DNA of 64,000 bases from CAVPEV01 sp963703555 (GCA_963703555.1 CAVPEV010000038.1:1-64000); one strand, 5' to 3'; positions 40,140-49,303 are shown, counted from the first letter of the stretch. Notes: generated by a model not told the origin, from the sequence alone. Numbers and translations: made by a program.

Positions 40140-41852
40140 ATGAGCGCCACCCAGGTCCAGCCCGCCAGCCCGTTCCGTCAGCCGCGAGCGGTGTGGGCGG
40201 TCGCGTTCGCCACCGTGATCTCCTTCATGGGGATCGGCCTGGTCGACCCGATCCTGCCCGCGATCGCCGGAGACCTGCATGCGACCGCCAGCCAGGTCTC
40301 GCTGCTGTTCACCAGCTACCTCCTGGTCACTGCGATCGCCATGCTGTTCGTCGGGGCGATCTCCTCCCGGATCGGCCCGAAGCCCACGATGGTCTACGGC
40401 CTCGCCATCATCGCCGTCTTCGCGGCGCTGGCCGGCGTCGCGGGCAGCGTCACCGGCGTGGTGGGCTTCCGAGCCGGATGGGGTGTCGGCAACGCGCTCT
40501 TCATCGCGACCAGCCTGGCGGTGATCGTGGCCCTGTCCGCCGGCCGGCTGACCGGGGCGATCGTCCTGTACGAGACCGCTCTCGGGATCGGCTTCGCCGT
40601 CGGACCGCTGCTGGGCGGCGTGCTCGGGTCCATCAGCTGGCGAGGGCCCTTCTTCGGCGTCGCGGTCCTCATGGTGATCGCCCTGGTTGCCACGGTCGTG
40701 TCCGTGCCGAAGCTGCCGAAGCCCGCGCAGACGACGTCGATCAGCGCGCCACTGAAGGCCCTGCGCCACCGCGGCCTGCGCGTCGTGGCCATCACGGCGC
40801 TGCTGTACAACTGGGGCTTCTTCACCATGCTGGGGTTCGCCCCGTACCCGATGCGGCTCACCGTCCACGGGCTCGGCGCCGTCTTCTTCGGCTGGGGGGC
40901 GCTCGTGGCCCTCTTCGCCGTGGTGGTCGCTCCACGGCTGCAGGGCCGCTTCGGCACGGCCCGGGTGCTCTACGTGAACCTCGGGGCGCTCGGCGTGCTG
41001 ATGGCGGTCATCGCAGCCGGCATCCGGACGCCCTGGGTCGTGATCGTCGCGGTGATCGTCAGCGGTGCGTTCATCGGCGTGAACAACACCCTCACCACCC
41101 AGGCCGTGATGCTCGTCTCCCCGGTCGAACGATCGGTGGCCTCCTCCGCCTATGGCTTCGTCCGATTCATCGGCGGCGGGCTGGCCCCGTTCGTGGCCGG
41201 CAGGCTCGGCGACGCCTACGGTCTCAGCGTGCCGTTCTACCTCGGTGCTGCGGCCTTCATCGTTGCCATCGCCGTGCTCTCCACCGGCCGCCGGCTCCTC
41301 GACGCCGCCGAGGCCGAGCAGCTGTCCGGCGAGGCGGTCGTCCCTCGTCCGCGGCTGGAGCCGGTCGGGGCCGCGCCCAGTGCGGGCCGGCGCCCGGTCA
41401 TCGTCGCGGTCGGCGACCGGCCCGACGCCGACGGGATCCTTGCGGCCGCCGCACGCATCGCCCGCAGCACCGGCAGCCCGCTGGAGGTGGTGCGCATCGT
41501 CGAGACCTCCATCGTCGAGGAGTTCGCCGTCGATCGCGACGACACCGGCGGTGCTCGCGAGAAGCTGGTGCGCCAGCTGGATCGCCTGGCGGAGGACGAC
41601 CTGGCGGTGACGGGTGTGCTGCTGCACAGCGTCGGGGACCACGCCGCCGCCGGCCGGCTCCTCGCCCGCCACGCCGCCACCGTCCATGCCCGCAACGTGA
41701 CCATCGGACCATCGCCCAACGGCATCGCCGCGCAGCTCGCGGAGGGCAGTCTCACCCACTCCCTGATCGCCCACGCCACCTGTTCGGTGGTCCTGCTCCG
41801 GCCGGAGGACGCCGACGGCCTGCTGGCCACGACCCAGCCCACGTCCCGCTGA
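40140..41852 (+). CDS. MFS transporter fused to a universal-stress-protein domain
   Basis: This 570-residue protein has two parts. Residues about 15-385 form a 12-helix MFS drug/proton antiporter, with FATVISFMGIGLVDPILPAI near the N-terminus, SSRIGPKPTMVYGLAI in the loop 2-3 position, and ETALGIGFAVGPLLGGVLGS as the antiporter motif C-like GxxxGPxxGG segment. Residues about 415-560 resemble a UspA fold (RRPVIVAVGDRPDADGILAA, then NVTIGPSPNGIAAQLAEGSL and THSLIAHATCSVVLLRPED). The USP part would lie in the cytosol and may sense nucleotides or stress. The MarR gene upstream indicates inducible efflux. Confidence 0.85.
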   Translation: MSATQVQPASPFRQPRAVWAVAFATVISFMGIGLVDPILPAIAGDLHATASQVSLLFTSYLLVTAIAMLFVGAISSRIGPKPTMVYGLAIIAVFAALAGVAGSVTGVVGFRAGWGVGNALFIATSLAVIVALSAGRLTGAIVLYETALGIGFAVGPLLGGVLGSISWRGPFFGVAVLMVIALVATVVSVPKLPKPAQTTSISAPLKALRHRGLRVVAITALLYNWGFFTMLGFAPYPMRLTVHGLGAVFFGWGALVALFAVVVAPRLQGRFGTARVLYVNLGALGVLMAVIAAGIRTPWVVIVAVIVSGAFIGVNNTLTTQAVMLVSPVERSVASSAYGFVRFIGGGLAPFVAGRLGDAYGLSVPFYLGAAAFIVAIAVLSTGRRLLDAAEAEQLSGEAVVPRPRLEPVGAAPSAGRRPVIVAVGDRPDADGILAAAARIARSTGSPLEVVRIVETSIVEEFAVDRDDTGGAREKLVRQLDRLAEDDLAVTGVLLHSVGDHAAAGRLLARHAATVHARNVTIGPSPNGIAAQLAEGSLTHSLIAHATCSVVLLRPEDADGLLATTQPTSR

Positions 41853-42150
41853 CCCGGACCGGCCCTCGTCCCACCCCCTGCGGCACCAGCCCCGCGACAC
41901 CGAACAGCCGGTGTGCCGGTGTGATCGCGAGTCCCGCTGCGTGGGTGATCTGGCTGTTGCGTGACGTGGGTTCACGACTCTGCAGCTCTCGACGGGTGGC
42001 TGAGCTCCTCCATGATCGACGACTGATCCGAACCGGGGAGGGGCGGTAGCGCTGCTGCGCCCCCGAGCGAAGCCAACGAAGGTGACCCTCATTTCACGCC
42101 GCGCGATACCGATACGACAGGCAGGGACATCCACGAGGTAGAGGTGGCGC
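41853..42150. other. Intergenic region before the GT2 synthase gene
   Basis: I see no gene in these 298 bp. A possible stem (ggggcg and cgcccc around 42040-42065) lies in the middle, and a less GC-rich stretch (cgcgcgataccgatacgaca) sits 30-50 bp before the ATG at 42151, where a promoter for the GT2-GH18 operon would be expected. The motif gataccgatac contains a short direct repeat. Nothing in it can be assigned with confidence. Confidence 0.35.
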
Positions 42151-44511
42151 ATGACTCGGCAGGGCGGTGACGACGTCGACGGCGCCGAAGGGAGCCGTGC
42201 GCCCGGGGCCCGGCCCGCCGCGGCCGGTCGCCGCCGCCGGCAGTGGGGCGCGGAGCCTGCCCGCCCGGCGCTGCCCGCCATCGAGAAGCCGCCGAGCGCC
42301 GCTGCGGCATGGGCGGGTGGGCTGGCGATGACGGTCGTCGTGCTGGCGTGGGTGGCCTACCTCACCCGGACCGTGGTCTCCAGGTTCATCGACAGCGGCA
42401 TGCAGAGCAGCCAGTTCATCGCGCAGACGATCGCCTACGTCGTCGTGATGAGCTTCCTCACGTTCTCGGCGCTCATGTACCTGGTCGCGCGGCAGGGCGC
42501 GGTGTACCGGTCGCGCGGGCACGTGCGGGCGCCGCGGGCGGAGATCGACGCCTTCCTCGCCGGGGCACAGCCTCACCTGACCGTCCTGGTTCCGTCCTAC
42601 TGCGAGGATCCGGCGGTGGTGCGCTCGACGCTGCTGTCCGCAGCGTTGCAGGAGTATCCGGGCCTGCGGATCGTGCTGCTGCTGGACGACCCGCCGCAGC
42701 CGTCCGACCAGGCCGCGGCCGCGAGCCTGGCCGGCTGCCGGGCGCTGCCAGCCGAGATCACCGAACTGTTGCGGGAGCCGTACGCCCGGTTCTCCGCATC
42801 CTTGCTGACCCACGAGGCCGCGGAGCTGGCCGGCGGCCCGAGCGCGTCCGGCGACCTACGCGCGCTCGCGCTGGACTTCGTCTGGGCGGGCCAGTGGCTC
42901 CGGGCGCAGGCGAGCGGGTACCCGCGCTCGTCCCATGCCGACGACTTCCTGGCTGACGAGGTGCTGGGCGGGCTGGCCGGTGACTTCGAGGTGACGGCCG
43001 GGGCCCTGTTCGCCGCGCTGGACGAGGGCGCCGTGGTACCGGCGGCGCGGCTGAGCCAGCTGTGTCGCCGGCTCGTGTGGACCTTCGAGGCCGACCTGTC
43101 CTCCTTCGAGCGCAAGCGGTACGCCCACCTGCCGCACGACTCGAACAAGGCGATGAACCTCAACGCCTACATCGGCCTGATGGGCCGGACTGTGCGCGAG
43201 ATCGACACCCGGCTGGGGCTCGTCCTGCGGGACACCGAGGCCGAGGACGGCATCCTCATCCCGGACAGCGACTACCTGCTCACACTCGACGCCGACAGCG
43301 TGCTGCTGCGCGAGTACTGCCTGCGCCTGGTCCACCACCTGGAGCTGCCGGGCAACGAGCGAATTGCCGTGGCCCAGACGCCGTACTCGGCCTTCCGGGG
43401 CGCGGACACCCGACTGGAGCGGATCGCCGGAGCGACGACGGACATCCAGCACATCCTCCACCAGGGCCTCACCCACTTCGGGGCCACGTTCTGGGTCGGT
43501 GCGAACGCGGTGATCCGCAAGATCGCTCTCGACGACATCGTCGAGGTCTCCTACGTCGACGGTCAGGAGGTCCGCCGCTACGTCCAGGACCGCACCGTCA
43601 TCGAGGACACCGAGTCGAGCGTCGACCTGATCGCCCACGGCTGGACCCTGTTCAACTATCCCGAGCGGCTCAGCTACTCCGCGACCCCGCCGGACTTCGG
43701 CTCGCTCGTGGTGCAGCGCGCCCGGTGGGCCAACGGTGGGCTGCTCATCGCGCCGAAGTTCTGGCGCTACGTCCGCCGCGAGCGCCGCGGCGGCCACCGG
43801 GTGCCGCGGGCGTCGTCCGCGCTGCGGCTCAACTACATGGCGTCCATCAGCTGGGCCAGCCTCGGTCTGGTCTTCCTGCTGATCTTCCCGTTCGACGACC
43901 GACTGCTCAGCCCGGTCATCGTGGCCGCGGCCCTGCCGTACTTCATTGCCATGAGCTCGGACTTCCACCGGCTCGGCTACAAGCGCACCGACGTCTTCCG
44001 GCTGTACGCCTTCAACCTCGTCCTGCTACCGGTGAACCTGGCCGGCACGCTGAAGTCTCTGCAGCAGGCAGCGGCCAAGTCGAAGATCGCGTTCGCCCGG
44101 ACCCCGAAGGTCGCCGACCGCACGTCGGCGCCGGCCCTGTTCGTCCTCGCCGCCTACCTCATCGCCGCGTTCTCCTTCTACACGCTGGCCAACGACATCG
44201 TCTCTCGCAACTGGACCAACGGGGCGTTCGCCGCCGTCAACGGTGTGCTCACGTGCTACGCGATCGTCGCCTTCATCGGTGTGCGCAACTCGATCGTGGA
44301 CGTGGCACTGGGCTTCGCCCGCTGGGTGCGGGTACCGGTGGCGGCGCCGACGGCCGCCCTGCCGGAGAGCGCGGAGGGCCCGGACTGGGAGACGGTCCTG
44401 TACTTCGGGCCCGACCACCGCGGGCCGGCAGGACGGCGAGCAGCTCCCGGCGTGACCGCCACGGCGTTGCCCCGACGGGGCGACACCCGAGCGCGGGAGA
44501 GGACCCCATGA
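42151..44511 (+). CDS. Processive GT2 polysaccharide synthase (cellulose/hyaluronan-synthase-like)
   Basis: This 786-residue integral membrane enzyme has N-terminal helices (MTVVVLAWVAYLTRTVVSRF, FIAQTIAYVVVMSFLTFSAL). A GT2 core begins LTVLVPSYCEDPAVVRSTLL and LRIVLLLDDPP. Processive-synthase motifs are DAD at 380-382 (LLTLDADSV), ED at 485-486 (VIEDTESSVDL) and QxxRW at 522-526 (VVQRARWANGG). C-terminal helices include MASISWASLGLVFLLIFPF, LFVLAAYLIAAFSFYTLAND and a further pair. This set is found in enzymes that polymerise and extrude beta-linked glycans. No PilZ domain is visible. It is coupled (ATGA) to a GH18-like gene, suggesting a dedicated exopolysaccharide system. The polymer is unknown. 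Confidence 0.87.
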   Translation: MTRQGGDDVDGAEGSRAPGARPAAAGRRRRQWGAEPARPALPAIEKPPSAAAAWAGGLAMTVVVLAWVAYLTRTVVSRFIDSGMQSSQFIAQTIAYVVVMSFLTFSALMYLVARQGAVYRSRGHVRAPRAEIDAFLAGAQPHLTVLVPSYCEDPAVVRSTLLSAALQEYPGLRIVLLLDDPPQPSDQAAAASLAGCRALPAEITELLREPYARFSASLLTHEAAELAGGPSASGDLRALALDFVWAGQWLRAQASGYPRSSHADDFLADEVLGGLAGDFEVTAGALFAALDEGAVVPAARLSQLCRRLVWTFEADLSSFERKRYAHLPHDSNKAMNLNAYIGLMGRTVREIDTRLGLVLRDTEAEDGILIPDSDYLLTLDADSVLLREYCLRLVHHLELPGNERIAVAQTPYSAFRGADTRLERIAGATTDIQHILHQGLTHFGATFWVGANAVIRKIALDDIVEVSYVDGQEVRRYVQDRTVIEDTESSVDLIAHGWTLFNYPERLSYSATPPDFGSLVVQRARWANGGLLIAPKFWRYVRRERRGGHRVPRASSALRLNYMASISWASLGLVFLLIFPFDDRLLSPVIVAAALPYFIAMSSDFHRLGYKRTDVFRLYAFNLVLLPVNLAGTLKSLQQAAAKSKIAFARTPKVADRTSAPALFVLAAYLIAAFSFYTLANDIVSRNWTNGAFAAVNGVLTCYAIVAFIGVRNSIVDVALGFARWVRVPVAAPTAALPESAEGPDWETVLYFGPDHRGPAGRRAAPGVTATALPRRGDTRARERTP

Positions 44512-46073
44512 CTGCGCCTGCCGCATCCTCCGACCCGCCGCGGACCAGGATCTCGCTGGTGCGGGTGGGCGTCGTCGTGCTCTGCGCCGCGGCTGTCGGG
44601 TGGGTCGGCTTCCGGTCCGTCTCGGCGACGGTGGCCCGACCGGTGACCCCTGAGCCGTCGACGTTCGCCGCGTATGTGGACGTGACCGCGACCCCCGCCT
44701 ACCCGTTCGAGACCCCGGCCGGTCCCGCGCAGTCGAACGTCATCCTGTCGTTCGTGGTGGCGAGCCCCGACGACCCGTGCACGCCCAGTTGGGGCGGCTA
44801 CTACACGCTGGACAAGGCCGGGTCCGACCTGGAGCTCGACCGCAGGGTTTCCCAGCTGCGGCTCACCGGTGGCCAGGCGCGGGTCTCCTTCGGTGGGCAG
44901 GCCAACCACGAGCTGGCCACGGTCTGCACCGACCCCGGGGCGCTGCAGCAGGCGTACCAGGCGGTCGTCGACCGGTACGACCTGACGAGCATCGACGTCG
45001 ACCTCGAGGGTGCGGCGCTGGAGGACAGCGCCGGTGCGGCCCGGCGTGCCACGGCGGTCAAGGCGGTCCAGGACCGGGCACACTCCGACGGGCGCGGCCT
45101 GGCCGTCTGGCTGACCCTGCCCGTGGCGGCGACCGGGCTGACCTCCCAGGGATCGGCCGTTGTCGCCGGCATGCTGGCGGCCGGTGTGGACGTCGCCGGC
45201 GTCAACGGCATGACGATGGACTTCGGGACGGCCCTGGCGCAGGGCCGACCGCTGTCGGACCTGGTGGTCCAGGCCGCCACAGCGCTGCAGCAGCAGGTCC
45301 GCGCGGTCCTCGCCGCCAGCGGTCAGCGCCTCGGGGAGACCCAGGCCTGGGGCAAGGTCGGCATCACCCCGATGATCGGCCAGAACGACGTCGTCACCGA
45401 GCAGTTCACTCTCGATGACGCCGCCGTCCTCAACGAGTTCGCCCGCGCCCACGGCGTGGGCCAGGTGTCGATGTGGTCGCTGAACCGGGACTCGACCTGC
45501 GCCTACCCGCTACCGACGGTCGTCCCGGTCGTGCAGACCTCGTGCAGCGGGGTCGACCAGGGCACCCGACGGTTTGCCGCGGTGCTCGCCACCGACCTGA
45601 CGAGCGGCACAGCTGCCGGCACGGGAACCGGCACCACCGGGCCCTCGGCCACCAGCAGCCCGGTGGCCACGACGCCACCGCTCGACGTCGTCGACGACCC
45701 GGCGCACAGCCCGTTCCCCATCTGGGACCCGTTGGGCACCTACCCGGCCGGCACCAAGATCGTCTGGCACCACCAGGTGTTCCAGGCCAGGTACTGGACC
45801 AGCGCGGTCGCACCCGACGCTCCCGTGTCCGGCGCGTCCGCCGCCCCGTGGATCCTCGTCGGTCCGGTGCTGCCGGGCGACACGCCCGCACCACTGCCCA
45901 CCCTGCCGGCCGGCAGCTATCCGCCGTGGGATCCGAGCGTCGCCTACGTCGCCGGTGCGCGGGTGCAGCTGGGACTGGTGCCCTACGAGGCCAAGTGGTG
46001 GTCCCAGGGGAAGAGGCCCGGCGTGCCGGTCGCCGGCGGGTCCCCCTGGGTGCTCGTACAGCCGGGGGGCTGA
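44508..46073 (+). CDS. Membrane-anchored GH18-like protein with two carbohydrate-binding modules
   Basis: The 521-residue protein has an N-terminal signal anchor (VRVGVVVLCAAAVGWVGF at about residues 19-36). A GH18-like barrel follows, with SFGGQANHELATVCTD (the SxGG strand) and DLTSIDVDLEGAALED, which keeps the DxDxE catalytic signature. Further on come VAGVNGMTMDFG and VSMWSLNRDS. A Thr/Ser-rich linker (about 372-395) leads to two CBM5/12-like modules, PIWDPLGTYPAGTKIVWHHQ with QARYWTS, and PPWDPSVAYVAGARVQLGLV with EAKWWSQ. It likely cleaves or holds the polymer made by the coupled GT2 synthase, or a chitin-like glycan. Confidence 0.83.
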   Translation: MTAPAASSDPPRTRISLVRVGVVVLCAAAVGWVGFRSVSATVARPVTPEPSTFAAYVDVTATPAYPFETPAGPAQSNVILSFVVASPDDPCTPSWGGYYTLDKAGSDLELDRRVSQLRLTGGQARVSFGGQANHELATVCTDPGALQQAYQAVVDRYDLTSIDVDLEGAALEDSAGAARRATAVKAVQDRAHSDGRGLAVWLTLPVAATGLTSQGSAVVAGMLAAGVDVAGVNGMTMDFGTALAQGRPLSDLVVQAATALQQQVRAVLAASGQRLGETQAWGKVGITPMIGQNDVVTEQFTLDDAAVLNEFARAHGVGQVSMWSLNRDSTCAYPLPTVVPVVQTSCSGVDQGTRRFAAVLATDLTSGTAAGTGTGTTGPSATSSPVATTPPLDVVDDPAHSPFPIWDPLGTYPAGTKIVWHHQVFQARYWTSAVAPDAPVSGASAAPWILVGPVLPGDTPAPLPTLPAGSYPPWDPSVAYVAGARVQLGLVPYEAKWWSQGKRPGVPVAGGSPWVLVQPGG

Positions 46074-46178
46074 GGCGAGCGCTGGTGCAGGGGGGCCGAC
46101 ACGAGCGCCGTCCCCGGCACCGTAGGCCCAACCGCGGGCATCGCTGCCGAGGCGCAGCCCTTCGTCCTGATTCCCGCC

Positions 46179-46199
46179 GGCGCGCCCACCGGGCGCGCC
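46179..46199 (+). terminator. GC-rich hairpin after the GH18-like gene
   Basis: A perfect 9-bp stem (ggcgcgccc and gggcgcgcc) with a 3-base loop lies 106 bp past the GH18-like stop and just before the next promoter. It has no U-run, so it may be an intrinsic terminator of the actinobacterial type or simply a structured spacer. Confidence 0.45.
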
Positions 46200-46205
46200 G
46201 CGTCG

Positions 46206-46211
46206 TACCCT
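46206..46211 (+). promoter_or_regulatory. Probable -10 box for a leaderless transcript
   Basis: taccct fits TANNNT and ends 6 bases before the ATG at 46218. No Shine-Dalgarno sequence lies between. Transcription is predicted to begin at or within a base or two of the start codon. Confidence 0.5.
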
Positions 46212-46217
46212 CGCTGG

Positions 46218-47021
46218 ATGGCTGAGACGGACGTGGCGGCGCTGGCGGACTACACGGTGGAGCAGCTCGAGCTGCTCGGCTCGACGCGGTCGGTGTACCG
46301 GACCGGCTCGGGGCCGGCGGTGATCGTCATCCACGAGATCCCGGGGATCACCCCGCTGGTCGCCGCGTTCGGCCGCAAGGTCGCCGAGCGTGGCCTCACT
46401 GCGGTGCTGCCCGACCTGTTCGGCACCCCGGGGCGTGCGCCGTCCGCCGGCTACGCGGCCTCCTCCATGGCGTCGGCGTGCATCAGCCGGGAGTTCACCA
46501 TGCTCGCGACCCGGCGGACGAGCCCGGTGACCCGGTGGTTGCGGGCGCTGGCAGCCGGGGAGCACGAGCGGTGCGGCGGCCCCGGGGTCGGCGCCGTGGG
46601 GATGTGCCTGACCGGGGGGTTCGCGCTCGCGATGATGGTCGACCCGGTGGTGGTGGCCCCGGTCCTCAGCCAGCCCGCGCTGCCGTTCGCGCTGACCCCG
46701 TCCCAGCGGCGCGACGTCGGGCTGTCCGACGACGACCTGGCGACGGTCCGTCGCCGCGTCCGGGACGGCGCCTGTGTCATGGGCCTGCGGTTCACCGGTG
46801 ACCGGGCGGTGCCGGCCGAGCGGTTCGCGCGGCTGCGCTCCGAGCTGGGCGACGGGTTCATCGGGGTGGAGATCGACTCCTCCGCAGGCAACCCGTGGGG
46901 GTACCGGCCCGCGGCGCACTCGGTGCTCACCGAGGACTACTCCGACGCCGAGGGGTCGCCGACGCGTGCGGCCCTGGAGCAGGTGCTCGACTTCTTCGAC
47001 ACGCGTCTGCACACCGCCTGA
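46218..47021 (+). CDS. Dienelactone hydrolase family protein
   Basis: This 267-residue alpha/beta hydrolase shows AVIVIHEIPGITPLVAAFGR (with the conserved Glu that orients the Cys), GLTAVLPDLFGTPGRAPSAG and the nucleophile elbow VGMCLTGGFALAMM with C130 in place of Ser. These are the marks of the dienelactone hydrolase family. The His and Asp of the triad should lie nearer the C-terminus. Substrate is unknown; the family also acts on other lactones and esters. It may start a catabolic unit with the UPF0261/TIM-barrel pair that follows 160 bp later. Confidence 0.85.
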   Translation: MAETDVAALADYTVEQLELLGSTRSVYRTGSGPAVIVIHEIPGITPLVAAFGRKVAERGLTAVLPDLFGTPGRAPSAGYAASSMASACISREFTMLATRRTSPVTRWLRALAAGEHERCGGPGVGAVGMCLTGGFALAMMVDPVVVAPVLSQPALPFALTPSQRRDVGLSDDDLATVRRRVRDGACVMGLRFTGDRAVPAERFARLRSELGDGFIGVEIDSSAGNPWGYRPAAHSVLTEDYSDAEGSPTRAALEQVLDFFDTRLHTA

Positions 47022-47182
47022 CGTAGCGCACTCAGCCGGGGCACCCCGAGAGCATCCTCGAGGAGTCTCCCGTGGCTCCCGGTGAGTCGATGGCATCGCA
47101 GTCTGGTCGTGCCGACCCGATCGGGTGCAGGGTGGACACGGCGGTCGGTGCCGACCGTGACGGGCCGGAAGGGTGCAGGTCG

Positions 47183-48451
47183 ATGACGACTGTGGTGCTG
47201 CTGGGCACGCTGGACACCAAGGGAGCCGAGTACCGCTGGCTGCAGGAGCAGCTGGTCTCGGCGGGCTGCGACACGGTGGTGGTCGATGCGGGGGTGTTCT
47301 CCGACGGCGCCGGGATCGCAGACGTCTCGGCCGGCGAGGTAGCGGCTGCCGCCGGGGCGGACCTCGCCGACCTTCGCCTGGCGCACGACCGCGGTGCGGG
47401 GATGACCACGATGGCCGACGGTGCCGCAGCGGTGATCCAGCGGCTCCATGCGGAGGGGCGGCTGGACGGCCTGTTGGCGGTGGGCGGCTCGGGCGGCTCG
47501 TCGGTGGCGGCTCGCGCGATGCAGGCGCTGCCGGTGGGTGTGCCGAAGCTGCTGGTCTCCACGATGGCCTCCGGCGACGTCTCGCCCTATGTCGGGGTCT
47601 CGGACGTGTGCCTGATGTACTCCGTGGTGGACGTGTCCGGTATCAACTCGATCTCCCGCCGGGTGCTCGGCAACGCGGTGGCAGCTGTCGCCGGCATGGC
47701 CGCTCACTACGCCGACACCCTCGCGCACCCGGCACCGCCCGACGAGAGGCCACTGGTCGGAGCCACGATGTTCGGCCTGACGACCCCCGCCGTCGACGAG
47801 GCGCGCGAACGGCTGACCGAGCTGGGCTACGAGGTGCTCGTCTTCCACGCCACCGGTGCCGGCGGCCGGGCCATGGAGGCGTTGGTCGACGGCGGTTTCC
47901 TCGCCGGTGTTCTCGACCTGACCACCACCGAGCTGGCCGACGACCTGGTCGGCGGCGTCCTGAGCGCCGGTCCGCACCGGCTCGAGGCCGCGGGACGAGC
48001 GGGGATCGCGCAGGTGGTCAGCGTCGGGGCGCTCGACATGGTCAACTTCGGGCCGCGCGAGACCGTACCGAGCAGGTTCGACGGGCGGCAGCTGGTCGTG
48101 CACAACCCCACGGTCACCCTGATGCGGACCACCGAGCCGGAGATGGCTCGGCTCGGTGCGGCCATCGCGGCCAAGCTGCGCGCGTCCGTGGGTCCGGTGG
48201 AGATCTTCCTGCCGTTGCGCGGGGTGTCGGGGATCGACTGCCCGGGCGGACCGTTCGACGATCCCGCCGCCGACGCCGCGCTGTTCGCGGCGATCCGCAC
48301 CGGCCTGGCCGGCAGCGCCGTCGTCGTGCACGAGGCCGACATGGCGATCAACGACGAGGGGTTCGGTCGAGCTGCGGCCGATGCGCTGCACCGCCTCATC
48401 ACGGGTGCATCCTCGAGCACGACGGCGAGATCCACGGACAAGGAGAGCTGA
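47183..48451 (+). CDS. UPF0261/Tm-1-like ATP-binding domain protein
   Basis: This 422-residue protein starts MTTVVLLGTLDTKGAEYRWL, the family's N-terminal signature. It continues with GLLAVGGSGGSSVAARAMQA (glycine-rich nucleotide-binding loop), LLVSTMASGDVSPYVGVSDV, FGLTTPAVDEARERLTELGY, VFHATGAGGRAMEALVDGGF and PLRGVSGIDCPGGPFDDPAA. The plant homologue Tm-1 binds ATP. In bacteria and fungi the family is consistently paired with, or fused to, the TIM-barrel protein encoded next. The reaction is not known. I chose the second methionine as start, because the extension lacks similarity. Confidence 0.88.
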   Translation: MTTVVLLGTLDTKGAEYRWLQEQLVSAGCDTVVVDAGVFSDGAGIADVSAGEVAAAAGADLADLRLAHDRGAGMTTMADGAAAVIQRLHAEGRLDGLLAVGGSGGSSVAARAMQALPVGVPKLLVSTMASGDVSPYVGVSDVCLMYSVVDVSGINSISRRVLGNAVAAVAGMAAHYADTLAHPAPPDERPLVGATMFGLTTPAVDEARERLTELGYEVLVFHATGAGGRAMEALVDGGFLAGVLDLTTTELADDLVGGVLSAGPHRLEAAGRAGIAQVVSVGALDMVNFGPRETVPSRFDGRQLVVHNPTVTLMRTTEPEMARLGAAIAAKLRASVGPVEIFLPLRGVSGIDCPGGPFDDPAADAALFAAIRTGLAGSAVVVHEADMAINDEGFGRAAADALHRLITGASSSTTARSTDKES

Positions 48452-48452
48452 C

Positions 48453-49274
48453 ATGGACAGGACGACGGCGCTGGCCCGGCTGCACGCGACGGTAGCGGCG
48501 GGCCGCCCGATCATCGGTGCGGGAGCCGGCACGGGGCTGTCGGCGAAGTCGGCGGAGGCCGGTGGGATCGACCTGCTGATCATCTACAACTCCGGCCGGT
48601 ACCGGATGGCCGGCCGGGGATCCCTGGCCGGGCTGCTGCCCTACGGGGATGCGAACGGCATCGTCATGGAGATGGCCAACGAGGTGCTGCCGGTCGTCAG
48701 GGCGACGCCGGTGCTGGCGGGGGTGTGCGGCACCGACCCGTTCCGTCTGATGGGTCCGTTCCTCGACGAGATCAAGCGCGTAGGGTTCTCGGGCGTGCAG
48801 AACTTCCCGACGGTCGGTCTGTATGACGGGGTGTTCCGCGCCAACATCGAGGAGACCGGGATGGGCTACGGGCTCGAGGTCGACATGATCCGGCTCGCCC
48901 ACGAGCGGGACCTGCTCACGGCCCCGTACGTGTTCGACCCGGACCAGGCACGTGCCATGGCGGCCGCGGGTGCGGACGTCCTCGTGCCGCACATGGGCCT
49001 GACCACCAGCGGCACCATCGGTGCACGGACCGCGATCACGCTCGACGAAGCCGTTGCGCGGGTCCAGGAGATGCACGACGCGGCGAAGACGGTCAACCCC
49101 GAGATCCTCGTGCTGTGCCACGGTGGTCCGATCGCCGAGCCCGAGGACGCGCAGTACGTGCTGGACCACACCGAGGGCGTCGTCGGCTTCTTCGGCGCAT
49201 CGTCCATGGAACGGCTGCCCACCGAGAAGGCCATCACAGCGCAGGCCGAGCAGTTCAAGGCCATCACCGTGTGA
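48453..49274 (+). CDS. TIM-barrel protein, PEP-hydrolase-like (UPF0261 partner)
   Basis: This 273-residue protein starts one base after the preceding stop codon, with a strong ribosome-binding site (aaggag at 48440-48445, seven bases before the ATG). It shows GRPIIGAGAGTGLSAKSAEA, GGIDLLIIYNSGRYRMAGRG, VLAGVCGTDPFRLMGPFLDE, GFSGVQNFPTVGLYDGVFRA and GFFGASSMERLPTE, the signature of the phosphoenolpyruvate-hydrolase-like TIM-barrel family. It is the standard neighbour of UPF0261 proteins. The two most likely form one enzyme system acting on an undefined substrate. Confidence 0.88.
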   Translation: MDRTTALARLHATVAAGRPIIGAGAGTGLSAKSAEAGGIDLLIIYNSGRYRMAGRGSLAGLLPYGDANGIVMEMANEVLPVVRATPVLAGVCGTDPFRLMGPFLDEIKRVGFSGVQNFPTVGLYDGVFRANIEETGMGYGLEVDMIRLAHERDLLTAPYVFDPDQARAMAAAGADVLVPHMGLTTSGTIGARTAITLDEAVARVQEMHDAAKTVNPEILVLCHGGPIAEPEDAQYVLDHTEGVVGFFGASSMERLPTEKAITAQAEQFKAITV

Positions 49275-49303
49275 CGAGCCCCCGCCGCGCTGAGCCGCCG
49301 GTC

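Noticed and set aside
41853..42150. A riboswitch or structured leader before the GT2 synthase gene.
   Set aside because: Only one short stem is visible and I find no conserved core of a c-di-GMP, c-di-AMP or other known riboswitch.
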